From the NCBI RefSeq assembly GCF_014699135.1, contig NZ_JACOFT010000001.1, positions 806,001-870,000 on the forward strand: a stretch of 64,000 nucleotides of DNA. Direction: 5' to 3'. Positions 8,162-17,116 of this stretch are shown in pieces. A model generated the notes under the pieces. It made no database searches, was not told the DNA's origin, and saw nothing but the letters and a program-made list of their open reading frames with translations. Numbering within the stretch: the first letter of the stretch is position 1; every line of letters begins with the position of its first letter. This stretch comes from Cognatundibacterium aquatile. GTDB lineage: Bacteria; Pseudomonadota; Gammaproteobacteria; Burkholderiales; Burkholderiaceae_D. Position numbers and translations under genes: made by a program.

Positions 8162-9595
8162 TCATGGATAAAAGGCTCTGACGTGATAACCGGACGCTTT
8201 CAGCTTGGGCAATTCAAAATACAGTGTGATGTTTTTTTCTGAGACTGGTGAGAAACCTTTTGCTATCTCAGCTGGCTCGCTCAGATAGTCTTTCGGAGCG
8301 AAGGCTTTCTGTAACACTGGTTTGTCTTTCGCGTCATTCAGTACTAACTCAATCGTTGGCCATGATTGCACGGTATTACTGTGGTTCTGCAACTGCATGA
8401 CCAGCGAAAACGTATTCTTTTCCGGTGACAGTGTCTGTAATTCATTTGACTCTATCGTGATGTAGTCAATTTGTGCTGGAAGTGAAATCTGGCAATGCAG
8501 AATGCGGCAGGCTTGTTCCAGTACGGCACGAGTTTCCGGGTAAGCTGCTGCGATCTGATTTCTGAAGACATAGCCAGATTGTACTATCAGTGCCGGCAGC
8601 AAAATCAGGCTCAGCAAGATCATGACTATGCTATACAGTCGCCCGCGTTTCTCTGCTTTTTCTGCCTGCAAGACAAATTCAGGCTTATCGTCTTCGCTGA
8701 CACCTGTACCGGTATCGCTGACGGAGTCTTCTGCTGCCGTTGCCAGTTGTTCTAATGCAGCTTCTGTTTCGGCAATCGCAACATCATCCGTAGTATCTGG
8801 CAGATAAGGTTCCTGAATCGTATCCACCACAATCGTGGTCGGTAAAGACTCTTCTGGTTCATCTGCGTCCGGTTCTGAGATTTGTCCGGCACCGGTGGTG
8901 CTGACTTCATCCGCCACTGACCAGTCTATGCTGGGTTCTTCCAGCATTGCTGCTTTTGCTTCCAATTGGATTTGAGCCGAGACTGTTTCCGGGGGAGTGG
9001 CTGCTATTTCAGCAAAAGGATCATCTTCACCAAAGAAAAAATCCAGTGACGCGGATGATTCCGGCGCTGGTGTTGGCGCTGGTACCGGTGTTGGCGCAGG
9101 CGAAGGAGCAACCGGCTCTTCCGGTTTGCGCGTCGTTGTGGCTGCCAGAACCGATTCCAGGTCTTCCGGCAATTCATTCGTTTTTTCGCGAATCTCAATA
9201 TCGTCAACGACTGCCTGCGCTACCGGTGTTTTTGCGACCGAAGGAAATGCCGCTTTCTCTAACGCCGCTTCATCGATGATGATCTCAACCGGGCCTGGGG
9301 TAACGATAGATTCAGGCTGAATAGGCATTTTTTCAGCAGGTATTTCTGCCGATATTTCAGCTTGCTGTGCTTGGGACTGAACTTGAGGCTGCGCTTGCGC
9401 CGTCGCGCTGTTTGTGGCGACGTCGGGTTTAGGTTGAACTGGTTTTGTTAATTCGTGCGGCGGAACCAGATGTTCAACGCCATTAAACGTCTGTTGGCAA
9501 GAGCCGCAACGTACCAGCCCCGCATGCAGCTTCAGCTGGTCATTCGCCACGCGGAAGATGGTCAGGCAGTGAGGGCAGCGTGTGGCGAGAGCCAT
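8162..9595 (-). CDS. Zinc-ribbon and DUF3426 domain membrane protein
   Basis: A 477-residue protein of unknown function. Residues 5-40 carry a CxxC...CxxC zinc ribbon of the MJ0042 type (CPHC at 8-11, CGSC near 31). A long low-complexity Pro/Ala/Glu/Thr-rich linker follows (about 50-300). A single transmembrane helix near 315-335 precedes a C-terminal DUF3426 domain that should be periplasmic. The cytoplasmic ribbon and periplasmic domain imply inner-membrane anchoring. It starts 6 bp after prmA ends and is probably the last gene of the aroQ-acc-prmA group. Nothing in the sequence tells its partner or ligand. Confidence 0.82.
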   Translation of the reverse strand: MALATRCPHCLTIFRVANDQLKLHAGLVRCGSCQQTFNGVEHLVPPHELTKPVQPKPDVATNSATAQAQPQVQSQAQQAEISAEIPAEKMPIQPESIVTPGPVEIIIDEAALEKAAFPSVAKTPVAQAVVDDIEIREKTNELPEDLESVLAATTTRKPEEPVAPSPAPTPVPAPTPAPESSASLDFFFGEDDPFAEIAATPPETVSAQIQLEAKAAMLEEPSIDWSVADEVSTTGAGQISEPDADEPEESLPTTIVVDTIQEPYLPDTTDDVAIAETEAALEQLATAAEDSVSDTGTGVSEDDKPEFVLQAEKAEKRGRLYSIVMILLSLILLPALIVQSGYVFRNQIAAAYPETRAVLEQACRILHCQISLPAQIDYITIESNELQTLSPEKNTFSLVMQLQNHSNTVQSWPTIELVLNDAKDKPVLQKAFAPKDYLSEPAEIAKGFSPVSEKNITLYFELPKLKASGYHVRAFYP

Positions 9596-9601
9596 GACAG
9601 A

Positions 9602-10513
9602 TTAACCTGGCAATTGTCCTGAGAGCGCGACCCAGCCTTCGTGCTCTGCCCAGACGCTGAGTTGGATAAATGGAGCATAAGCTGCCGCCACTTCTTCCGC
9701 CTGACGTGCGAGCACGCCGGACAACACCAGTGAGCCGCCTGCTGCAACGCGTCCCGCCAGCATCGGTGCCATCAGTTTCAACGGGCTGGAGAGAATATTC
9801 GCCACGACGACATTGAATTTTTCAGTTGATGGATGTTCGGTGCCAAATTTTTCGGGCAACGCAAATTCGATGTTGCAATGATTACGTTCGGCATTGAAAT
9901 TCGCCGATTCTATCGCTTGCGGATCGATGTCAACGCCGATGACTTTGCCAGCGCCGAGTTTGCTTGCAACCATCGCCAGAATGCCCGAGCCGCAGCCGTA
10001 ATCAAGCACTGTCAGGTTTGCCGGTGCATGTGCTTCCAACCATTCCATGCACAGTCGTGTTGTCGGATGGCTGCCAGTACCGAATGCCAGCCCAGGATCG
10101 AGTTCCAGTATCAGTGCATTGGCATCCGGCGCATCATGCCAGCTAGGGACGACCCAGATATTTTTGCCGATATGAATCGGCGCAAACTGGGATTGCGTCA
10201 AGCGCACCCAGTCTTGTTCTTCCACTGAGCGCGTGGTGTAGGACGGGGTTGCAGGCAGTCCGATGGATTGCGCTGCGGCGGCAACTATCGCCGCATGATC
10301 ACTGTCGGTATCGGTGAGTGCGACCACACGACTGCGATCCCATGCGGCTTCTTCAGGCTCCATGCCCGGTTCGCCAAACAATGGTTTTTCGTTCGCAGTG
10401 CCTTCGTCCGCATCTTCGACAGAAACCGACAATGCGCCAGTATCCATCAACGCGTCTGATAATGCTTCCGCATGTTCACGTGCCACTTCGATAACAACTT
10501 CTATCCAACCCAT
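9602..10513 (-). CDS. prmA: Ribosomal protein L11 methyltransferase
   Basis: A 303-residue S-adenosylmethionine-dependent methyltransferase that trimethylates ribosomal protein L11. The SAM-binding motif [11 protein letters not shown] is near residue 170, followed by [12 protein letters not shown] and the post-motif NILSSPL region. The N-terminal substrate-recognition domain begins [21 protein letters not shown] chose the ATG at 10513 because it matches the family N-terminus and has a GAAAGAG ribosome-binding site; a 14-codon upstream extension has no support. Its place after accBC is common in beta- and gammaproteobacteria. Confidence 0.93.
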   Translation of the reverse strand: MGWIEVVIEVAREHAEALSDALMDTGALSVSVEDADEGTANEKPLFGEPGMEPEEAAWDRSRVVALTDTDSDHAAIVAAAAQSIGLPATPSYTTRSVEEQDWVRLTQSQFAPIHIGKNIWVVPSWHDAPDANALILELDPGLAFGTGSHPTTRLCMEWLEAHAPANLTVLDYGCGSGILAMVASKLGAGKVIGVDIDPQAIESANFNAERNHCNIEFALPEKFGTEHPSTEKFNVVVANILSSPLKLMAPMLAGRVAAGGSLVLSGVLARQAEEVAAAYAPFIQLSVWAEHEGWVALSGQLPG

Positions 10514-10570
10514 ATTGCTCTTTCTAAAAGATCTTGCGCCATTTTCATAACGCAAGATCCGTGGTGATGA

Positions 10571-11938
10571 TTATTGATTTTTCTTTGCCAGATCCGGCAT
10601 ATCTGCCAGTTTATGTTCGAGGTAATGAATATTGGTGCCACCCTCGATAAAGCGCGCATCAATCATCAGTTCACGATGCAGGGCAATATTGGTCTGTATG
10701 CCTTCCACCACCATTTCCGACAGCGCAATTTGCATACGGCGGATCGCTTGTTCGCGTGTTTCACCGTAAGAAATGACTTTGCCTATCATCGAATCATAAT
10801 AAGGCGGCACGAAGTAGCCTGCATATGCATGTGAATCAACACGGATACCAGGGCCACCCGGCGCGTGCCACGACGTGATGCGGCCTGGTGATGGTGTGAA
10901 TTTAAATGGGTCTTCTGCATTGATACGGCACTCGATCGCATGGCCTTTGAGCGTGATATCGCTTTGTTTGAAGCGCAACTTCTCATTGAATGCAATGCGG
11001 ATTTGTTCCTGTACGATATCCACGCCAGTAATCATTTCGGTTACCGGATGTTCAACCTGCACACGGGTATTCATTTCGATGAAATAAAACTCGCCGTTTT
11101 CGTACAAAAATTCAAATGTACCAGCGCCACGGTAACCGATCTTGCGGCAGGCAGCAGCGCAACGGTCGCCGATTTTTTCGATAATCTTGCGTGGAATGCC
11201 AGGTGCAGGCGCTTCTTCTATCACTTTCTGATGGCGACGTTGCATGGAGCAATCGCGCTCACCCAGCCAGACCGCATTACCATGTTGATCGGCCAGAATC
11301 TGGATTTCCACGTGGCGTGGATTTTCCAGGAATTTTTCCATATACACTTCAGGATTACCGAACGCAGCACCAGCTTCGGTTTTCGTCATTGCCACTGCAT
11401 TAATCAAGGCGGCTTCTGTGTGCACGACGCGCATACCGCGTCCACCACCACCGCCTGCTGCTTTGATGATGACTGGATAACCCACTTTGCGGGCCGTCTG
11501 CACAATCGCTTTCGGATCATCAGGCAAGGCGCCTTCTGAGCCCGGAACGCAGGGAACGCCCGCTTCTATCATCGCGTGCTTGGCCGATACTTTATCGCCC
11601 ATCAGACGGATGGATTCGGCACGTGGGCCGATGAAAACAAAACCGGATTGCTCGACGCGTTCAGCAAAATCGGCATTCTCTGACAAGAAGCCATAACCCG
11701 GATGGATTGCCTGCGCATCAGTCACTTCAGCGGCACTGATAATCGCTGGCATGCTGAGGTAACTTAAATTGGAAGCGGCAGGACCGATACAAACAGATTC
11801 ATCGGCGAGTTTGACGTATTTTGCTTCGCGGTCGGCTTCGGAATGCACGACCACGGTTTTAATGCCCATCTCGCGGCAGGCGCGCTGAATACGGAGCGCG
11901 ATTTCACCACGGTTGGCGATAAGAATTTTTTCAAACAT
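10571..11938 (-). CDS. accC: Acetyl-CoA carboxylase, biotin carboxylase subunit
   Basis: A 455-residue biotin carboxylase that carboxylates the biotin on AccB using ATP and bicarbonate, the first step of fatty-acid synthesis. The N-terminal [20 protein letters not shown] is diagnostic. The ATP-grasp lid [14 protein letters not shown] is near residue 160, [17 protein letters not shown] near 230 and the active-site [14 protein letters not shown] near 288. Length equals the family norm. It lies 65 bp downstream of accB on the same strand, forming the conserved accBC pair. The carboxyltransferase subunits are not in this window. Confidence 0.97.
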   Translation of the reverse strand: MFEKILIANRGEIALRIQRACREMGIKTVVVHSEADREAKYVKLADESVCIGPAASNLSYLSMPAIISAAEVTDAQAIHPGYGFLSENADFAERVEQSGFVFIGPRAESIRLMGDKVSAKHAMIEAGVPCVPGSEGALPDDPKAIVQTARKVGYPVIIKAAGGGGGRGMRVVHTEAALINAVAMTKTEAGAAFGNPEVYMEKFLENPRHVEIQILADQHGNAVWLGERDCSMQRRHQKVIEEAPAPGIPRKIIEKIGDRCAAACRKIGYRGAGTFEFLYENGEFYFIEMNTRVQVEHPVTEMITGVDIVQEQIRIAFNEKLRFKQSDITLKGHAIECRINAEDPFKFTPSPGRITSWHAPGGPGIRVDSHAYAGYFVPPYYDSMIGKVISYGETREQAIRRMQIALSEMVVEGIQTNIALHRELMIDARFIEGGTNIHYLEHKLADMPDLAKKNQ

Positions 11939-12003
11939 GATTTAACTTTGCTGTGGCAATGGTTGCTGCTATGAGTGCAGTGACATCTGGCACGTTGCCG
12001 GAA

Positions 12004-12462
12004 TTAGCCAATGACGAACAGAGGCTGGCCGAATTCAACTGGTTGGCCGTTTTCCACCAGTATTTGCTTGATCGTGCCTTCAAAGTCACTTTCGATTTCG
12101 TTCAGCAATTTCATTGCTTCGATGATGCACAGCGTATCGCCTTTGGAGACGCTTTTGCCGATATCTGCAAAAGGTGCGGCGCCAGGAGCGGATGAGCGGT
12201 AGAAAGTACCGACCATCGGGGATTTCACGATATTGCCTTCCGGTACAGCCGGTGCCGCTGCGACGACTGGCGCGGCAGCAACTGGCGCTGCACTTGGTGC
12301 CATCTGTTGCTGTTGTGGCTGCTGCATCATGACCACTTGATTCTGAGGTAATGCCGAAGATTTAACGATACGGACTTTGCCTTCACCTTCTGTGACTTCG
12401 AGTTCGGCAATATCCGATTCTGCAACGAGGTCAATCAGGGTTTTGAGTTTTCTTAAATCCAT
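12004..12462 (-). CDS. accB: Acetyl-CoA carboxylase, biotin carboxyl carrier protein
   Basis: A 152-residue carrier whose biotin shuttles carboxyl groups between AccC and the carboxyltransferase. The biotinyl domain contains EAMKLLNEI with the modified Lys118 near the C-terminus, and the N-terminal [16 protein letters not shown] is typical. A Gln/Pro/Ala-rich flexible linker spans about 46-75. The ATG at 12462 follows an AGGGGATTC ribosome-binding site. An apparent upstream extension has no family match. It is co-directional with accC and downstream of aroQ, a conserved order in Burkholderiales. Confidence 0.96.
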   Translation of the reverse strand: MDLRKLKTLIDLVAESDIAELEVTEGEGKVRIVKSSALPQNQVVMMQQPQQQQMAPSAAPVAAAPVVAAAPAVPEGNIVKSPMVGTFYRSSAPGAAPFADIGKSVSKGDTLCIIEAMKLLNEIESDFEGTIKQILVENGQPVEFGQPLFVIG

Positions 12463-12607
12463 GTGGAATCCCCTAGAAAAAAGTAGTTCTGAATTAATGA
12501 GAGCGCGCAATATAGAACGTTTCTGACGTTCCTGCAATGCCGGAAAAAAAGTGATTGTACATTAAATTAAACGAAAATATTCGTTAAATGCACGAAGAAG
12601 AGCGAAA

Positions 12608-13045
12608 TTAGATATTTTTTAGAGAAAAATCAATAGCCAGTCGATAACCGTCGGTACCGAGGCCGCAAATCACTCCTTTGGCGATGGCGGACAGAAAAGA
12701 ATGGTGACGGAAGCTCTCGCGCTGATGAATATTCGAGATGTGAATTTCGACGAAAGGGATGGCAACGCCTGCCAGCGCATCCCTCAGGGCGACGCTGGTG
12801 TGGGTCAGTCCACCGGGATTAATGACAATCGCATCGACTTTTTCAGCGCGCGCGGCGTGTATTCTGTCGATCAGCGCACCTTCGTGATTGCTTTGAAAGC
12901 TGATCAGTTCAGCGCCAGCGGCGGCGGCTTGTGCCTGTGCCGCGGATTCAATGTCGGCAAGCGTGGTCGAGCCATAAACGGCAGGCTCGCGGGTGCCTAG
13001 TAAATTCAGATTGGGGCCATTCAGCAGCAATAGTTTGCGCGCCAT
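12608..13045 (-). CDS. aroQ: Type II 3-dehydroquinate dehydratase
   Basis: A 145-residue class II dehydroquinase that converts 3-dehydroquinate to 3-dehydroshikimate in the shikimate pathway. The signature [16 protein letters not shown] at the N-terminus includes the catalytic Tyr loop region ([13 protein letters not shown]). [16 protein letters not shown] near 76 and [19 protein letters not shown] near 98 are also family motifs. I prefer the ATG at 13045 (MARKLLLL); a TTG four codons upstream is possible. It precedes accB by 145 bp on the same strand. A second shikimate gene, aroE, lies at 20151. Confidence 0.94.
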   Translation of the reverse strand: MARKLLLLNGPNLNLLGTREPAVYGSTTLADIESAAQAQAAAAGAELISFQSNHEGALIDRIHAARAEKVDAIVINPGGLTHTSVALRDALAGVAIPFVEIHISNIHQRESFRHHSFLSAIAKGVICGLGTDGYRLAIDFSLKNI

Positions 13046-13117
13046 AGTCACATTCAATTTGACGAAGATGGCCGCATTTTGCCGCTAATGACAGCAAATT
13101 GGCAAGGAAAAATCAAC

Positions 13118-13660
13118 TTACTTGGCCTTTTCCGCAGAAAATTTGGCGATATCGGCGCGCAGCTCATTCATCTTCAGGCGACCCAGATAGCTTTTCAGCA
13201 CCTTGCCATCAGCGGAAATAAGGACGGTAAATGGCAGGCCGCCCGCCTTATTTCCGAGTTGGCGCGACAATTCGCTTCCATCGAGTCCAGCCACATACAG
13301 CGGGTAGCTGACGTTCAGTTTTTTGGCGAATTCGCTGATATTGGTGGGGCTGTCTATGCCAAGGCCAAGGATTTGTACCGGCTTGCCTTTCAATTCCTGC
13401 TGCAACTCCGATAATTCCGGCATTTCCTGTACGCAAGGGGCGCACCAGGTTGCCCAGAAATTCACCACCAGCAGGCGTTGATTCCATTGTGCTAAGGCTT
13501 GTTGCTTACCATTGCTGTCTGGCAAAGTCTTTGCCATTAATTGTTTGACGGCATCGCTTTGCGGTGTTTCGGGCGCTGTCTTCAGATTTCCGGCGTAAAT
13601 ACCGAGCGCGCCGAATAATGTGCCGCAAAGCAGGGCGATGGAGATAAATCGTTTATTCAT
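13118..13660 (-). CDS. TlpA-like periplasmic thiol-disulfide oxidoreductase
   Basis: A 180-residue thioredoxin-fold protein. An N-terminal hydrophobic segment (residues 5-22) acts as signal or anchor. NFWATWCAPCVQEMPEL carries the CxxC active site (Cys73, Cys76), and a cis-Pro loop (GGLPFTVLIS) lies near 144. TlpA/ResA-like proteins reduce periplasmic cysteines, often for cytochrome c assembly, but the target here is unknown. Its ATG overlaps the stop of the upstream uncharacterised gene by 4 bp, so the two are co-translated. No lipobox is visible. Confidence 0.88.
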   Translation of the reverse strand: MNKRFISIALLCGTLFGALGIYAGNLKTAPETPQSDAVKQLMAKTLPDSNGKQQALAQWNQRLLVVNFWATWCAPCVQEMPELSELQQELKGKPVQILGLGIDSPTNISEFAKKLNVSYPLYVAGLDGSELSRQLGNKAGGLPFTVLISADGKVLKSYLGRLKMNELRADIAKFSAEKAK

Positions 13661-14301
13661 ATCAGGTCTTTCTTTCCGGCAGATTGATCCGCAGTTTCCT
13701 GCATCAGTGCTTTTAATGCCTGCAAATTGGCGCGTTCCAGGCTCTTGCCACCACCGTTACGGATCGCATCATGGTCATGCAAGACGAGGTGTACGCCCTC
13801 ATTTTCATGCAGGAAACTCAGGGTTTCTACGCTTTCATTGCGATTATTGAAATGCTCTGAGACTTCAAACTGAATATCCCTGTTCAGCAGATAAATAGCG
13901 ACGTCTTTGGTATTGTCTGTATATAAATGCAGATAGATGTCGGTATGGTTGCCCGCCGTTCCATTTAGTACCGCGCCCACCAGATAAGGATGAAAGCGCG
14001 TCAGCTCTTCCATTAATTCTGCCGCCAGTTGCCTTAAGTGGAGCAGCCTTTGCGGCTGCGTGTCGCCAAAGAAGAGTTCATTGTATTCACGGACTTCCTG
14101 CTCGATCTGCGCATTGTCTGGCAGGACATCGCCCTTGATTTTGCGGTTACCCAGCAACTGTTTGGCAGCCTTGCGCTTGGCGGTCGCATAGTCTGCGCCG
14201 TCTTCAGCGATCATGCGTGCCGCCAGCATGGCGATTTCAGCCCGCAGGGCTTCGGCTTCGTTGGGAGTGTGAATCATCATGGCGGCATCATAACCTAACA
14301 T
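13657..14301 (-). CDS. Conserved hypothetical cytoplasmic protein
   Basis: I do not recognise a named family. The 214-residue product is hydrophilic with no signal peptide or membrane segment. The N-terminal third is helical and Ala/Glu/Lys-rich. The middle has FHPYLVGAVLNGTAGNHTDIYLHLY, whose G-N-H-T-D-I arrangement loosely resembles a nucleotidyltransferase G-S-x8-D-x-D site, but the resemblance is too weak to assign function. I start at the ATG at 14301, which has AAGG six bases upstream; ATGs at 14280 and 14277 are alternatives. It overlaps the TlpA-like gene by 4 bp and diverges from mpl. Confidence 0.75.
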   Translation of the reverse strand: MLGYDAAMMIHTPNEAEALRAEIAMLAARMIAEDGADYATAKRKAAKQLLGNRKIKGDVLPDNAQIEQEVREYNELFFGDTQPQRLLHLRQLAAELMEELTRFHPYLVGAVLNGTAGNHTDIYLHLYTDNTKDVAIYLLNRDIQFEVSEHFNNRNESVETLSFLHENEGVHLVLHDHDAIRNGGGKSLERANLQALKALMQETADQSAGKKDLI

Positions 14302-14373
14302 CTGCGCCTTTGTGCATAGGGAAACACGGGCGCAGTCAGGTAGAATTGCGGGATTCTGAAATTTAGTTAAATT

Positions 14374-15768
14374 ATGCACATTCATATCTTAGGTATTTGC
14401 GGCACGTTCATGGGCGGGCTGGCTGTGCTGGCAAAGGAAGCCGGACACACCGTGACAGGCTGTGATGCCAACGTTTATCCACCGATGAGCACGCAGTTAG
14501 AAGCGCAGGGCATTACGCTCACGCAGGGCTTCGGTGCCGAACAAATCGCGCTGGAGCCGGATTTATACGTTGTTGGTAACGTGGTGTCGCGCGGCAATCC
14601 TCTGATGGAAGAAATTCTGAATCGCGGCTTGCCCTATGTTTCCGGCCCGCAATGGATGGGCGATCATATCCTGCGTCATAAGTGGGTACTCGCGGTAGCT
14701 GGGACCCACGGTAAAACCACGACCTCGGCAATGCTGACCTGGATACTCGAATATGCCGGTTACGCGCCGGGTTTCCTGATCGGTGGTGTGCCTTTGAATT
14801 TCGGCATTTCCGCGCGTTTGCAAGGCAATCACGCTTCAGATTTTTTCGTGATTGAGGCAGATGAATACGATACCGCGTTCTTTGATAAGCGCAGCAAATT
14901 CGTGCATTACCACGCCAAGACGGCGATTCTGAATAATCTTGAATATGACCACGCCGATATATTTCCCGATGTCGGCGCGATAGAGACGCAATTCCACCAT
15001 CTGGTGCGTACAGTGCCCGGTGTCGGGCGTCTGATCGTCAATGGCCAGAATGCATCGCTGCAACGCGTGTTGCAACGCGGTTGCTGGAGCGAGAAAGAGT
15101 TTTTCGGCAGCGAACAGGAATGGCGCATCGTCTTAAAAGACGGTGAAGATTTCGAGGTCTTTTTCAAGGATGAATGTCAGGGTACGGTGCAATGGCAACT
15201 GAATGGCGAACATAATCGCCAGAACGCCCTGGCCGCGATTGCTGCCGCCCGTCATGTCGGTGTGAAGCCGGAGATAGCGATTGAAGCGCTGGCGCAGTTT
15301 GTGAATGTCAAACGACGCATGGAAGTGCGTGGCGTCGAAAACGGCATTACCGTGATCGATGATTTCGCCCATCACCCGACCGCAGTGGCGACGACGGTGG
15401 CCGGATTACGCCGCAAAGTTGGTAACGCCCGCATTCTGGCTGTGCTCGAACCCCGTTCGAATACGATGAAACTCGGTACCATGAAGCAAGCGCTGCCCGG
15501 CAGTCTGGCAGAAGCCGATCTGGTATTTGGTTTTGGCGCGCATGAAGGCAAAGATGCGCTTGGCTGGGATCTGGCAGAAACACTGGCACCGCTGGGTGAC
15601 AAGCTGGCGACTTTTTCCGTGATCCCCGAGTTGGTTGAAGCGATCGTCCGTCAGGCGCGGCCCGGTGATTATGTGCTGATCATGAGTAATGGTGGCTTCG
15701 GCGGTGTGCATCAGAAATTACTCGATGCGTTGAAAATCCGCGCGCAGGCTGAGGTTGCGGCAGCATGA
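14374..15768 (+). CDS. mpl: UDP-N-acetylmuramate:L-alanyl-gamma-D-glutamyl-meso-diaminopimelate ligase
   Basis: A 464-residue Mur-ligase that recycles the peptidoglycan tripeptide by joining it to UDP-MurNAc with ATP. The N-terminal MHIHILGICGTFMGGLAVLAKE is typical of Mpl rather than MurC. The P-loop GTHGKTTTSAM is at residues 110-120, EADEYDTAFFDKRSKFVHY near 161 and the C-terminal domain starts near DDFAHHPTAV at 329. Length is the family norm. The stop codon overlaps the next gene's ATG (ATGA). Confidence 0.95.
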   Translation: MHIHILGICGTFMGGLAVLAKEAGHTVTGCDANVYPPMSTQLEAQGITLTQGFGAEQIALEPDLYVVGNVVSRGNPLMEEILNRGLPYVSGPQWMGDHILRHKWVLAVAGTHGKTTTSAMLTWILEYAGYAPGFLIGGVPLNFGISARLQGNHASDFFVIEADEYDTAFFDKRSKFVHYHAKTAILNNLEYDHADIFPDVGAIETQFHHLVRTVPGVGRLIVNGQNASLQRVLQRGCWSEKEFFGSEQEWRIVLKDGEDFEVFFKDECQGTVQWQLNGEHNRQNALAAIAAARHVGVKPEIAIEALAQFVNVKRRMEVRGVENGITVIDDFAHHPTAVATTVAGLRRKVGNARILAVLEPRSNTMKLGTMKQALPGSLAEADLVFGFGAHEGKDALGWDLAETLAPLGDKLATFSVIPELVEAIVRQARPGDYVLIMSNGGFGGVHQKLLDALKIRAQAEVAAA

Positions 15769-16346
15769 TTGTTTACCTGCATGGTTTTCGTTCCTCCCCG
15801 CAGTCTTATAAGGCGCGGGTGATGCAGCAACATATGCAGGAGCTGGGACGCACGGATGAATTTTTTTGTCCGGCGCTGTCGCCATCACCTGCCGAGGCAA
15901 TTGCGCAGGCGGAAGCCATCATTGCCAAAGCTGATCCGGCGCAACGCGCAAAATTGACGGTGATAGGTTCTTCGTTAGGCGGTTTCTATGCGACCTGGCT
16001 GGCGGAAAAGTATGCTTGCAAAGCCCTGCTGCTGAATCCTGCCGTCAAACCGCCACGCGATCTGGAAAGTTATGTCGGTGTGACGACGTATTATCACAGC
16101 GACCAAGTATTTGAGTTCAAAGCGGAATACGTCGCGCAATTGCGGGCATTGGCAGTCGAAAAAATTACCCGGCCTGAACGTTATTTTTTGCTGGCAGCAA
16201 CCGGCGATGAAGTACTCGACTGGCGCGAAATGGTTGCGCATTATCCGGGAGCAAAACAGAAAATCATCGAAGGCAGCGACCACGGCATTGCGGAGTTCGC
16301 AGATTACCTCGGTCTGGTCATGGCTTTTTGTGATGATGAGGTCTGA
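15765..16346 (+). CDS. YqiA/YcfP-family alpha/beta-fold esterase
   Basis: A 193-residue small hydrolase of the YqiA type. The N-terminal MIVYLHGFRSSPQSYKA is the family hallmark (oxyanion HGF). GSSLGGFYA contains the nucleophile Ser70, a candidate Asp lies in ATGDEVLDW near 147 and the His in EGSDHGIAEF near 174. E. coli YqiA hydrolyses short acyl esters in vitro, but its natural substrate is unknown. It overlaps mpl by 4 bp and is followed 2 bp later by ubiC, so all three are likely co-transcribed. Confidence 0.88.
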   Translation: MIVYLHGFRSSPQSYKARVMQQHMQELGRTDEFFCPALSPSPAEAIAQAEAIIAKADPAQRAKLTVIGSSLGGFYATWLAEKYACKALLLNPAVKPPRDLESYVGVTTYYHSDQVFEFKAEYVAQLRALAVEKITRPERYFLLAATGDEVLDWREMVAHYPGAKQKIIEGSDHGIAEFADYLGLVMAFCDDEV

Positions 16347-16348
16347 CC

Positions 16349-16969
16349 GTGCGTGATGCTGGAGGAAGCGCTCTGATTCCCGCATTCCGCCATGCGGCAA
16401 TGGCGCACTGGGTTGAGCATATCAACACCATCGACCGGCGGCCGGCGATGCAGGACTGGCTGACCAACCGCGATTCGCTGACGGCCAGACTGACTGCACG
16501 TTGTACGCAATTCCGGGTGCAGCGTTTGTCGCAGCACAAGGCGCTGTGTCTGCCGGATGAGTACGCTGTGATCGGATTAGCGCAACGGCGTCAGGTGCAT
16601 GAGCGCGAAGTGATATTGCGCTGCGATGGCGAAGCAATGATTTACGGTCACACCGTGGTGCCGCTGAGTGCAACGGCGACGCAATGGCCTTTGTTTCAGG
16701 GGTTGGGAGAGCGTTCTTTAGGCAGCACCTTGTTTAATGATCCGCAGGTGGTGCGCGGCACATTATCGTATGCCCGCTTGCATCAGACGCACCCGCTGAT
16801 GCGTCGCATCGTGCGGGCATTGCCGCGGCTGTCGGCAGAACGCAGTCTGACGGCGCGACGCTCCTTATTCTGGCGCAAAGGTGCCTGCCTGCTGGTGACT
16901 GAGGTGTTTTTGCCCGCTGTGCTGACATTGCCGCACAAGCTGCCGGAAACAGTGCGCAAGCGACGCTGA
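16349..16969 (+). CDS. ubiC: Chorismate lyase (chorismate--pyruvate lyase)
   Basis: A 206-residue protein that converts chorismate to 4-hydroxybenzoate and pyruvate, the entry step of ubiquinone synthesis. WLTNRDSLTARLTARCTQFRV near residue 31 and REVILRCDGEAMIYGHTVVP near 82, with its active-site Arg, match the family, as does ERSLGSTLF near 117. I use a GTG start two bases after the yqiA stop with GAGG seven bases upstream. The ATG 17 codons later (MAHWVEH) is an alternative. Conserved Burkholderiales order after mpl and yqiA supports the call. Confidence 0.87.
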   Translation: MRDAGGSALIPAFRHAAMAHWVEHINTIDRRPAMQDWLTNRDSLTARLTARCTQFRVQRLSQHKALCLPDEYAVIGLAQRRQVHEREVILRCDGEAMIYGHTVVPLSATATQWPLFQGLGERSLGSTLFNDPQVVRGTLSYARLHQTHPLMRRIVRALPRLSAERSLTARRSLFWRKGACLLVTEVFLPAVLTLPHKLPETVRKRR

Positions 16970-16993
16970 CGCTGAAAACGGGGAAAAACCGGA

Positions 16994-17078
16994 AAAATAT
17001 ACTGGGGGGAGTATTTTTAAAAGCCTTTTAAATACAAAGACATTAGGCTGAAAATACAAGATACTCCCCCCGATTGAT
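16994..17078 (+). repeat. Dispersed G/C-tract repeat, copy 1
   Basis: The palindromic 16-mer ATACTGGGGGGAGTAT (16999-17014) is followed, with tract starts exactly 62 bp apart, by ATACTCCCCCC (17061-17071). A GACATTA core starts 35 bp after the first tract. The same spacing and core recur at 37256-37340 and 50845-50920. It occupies the gap between ubiC and the ribonuclease gene. I do not recognise it as a named element. Confidence 0.7.
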
Positions 17079-17116
17079 AAAAATACAGACGTAAAAATGA
17101 AGAAAAGAAGTCTTGC

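Noticed and set aside
16999-17014. Direct call of the ATACT-G6-AGTAT site as a metal- or formaldehyde-responsive operator
   Set aside because: No CsoR/RcnR/FrmR gene or matching target lies nearby, and other copies are in convergent or divergent gaps, so an operator role alone does not fit.
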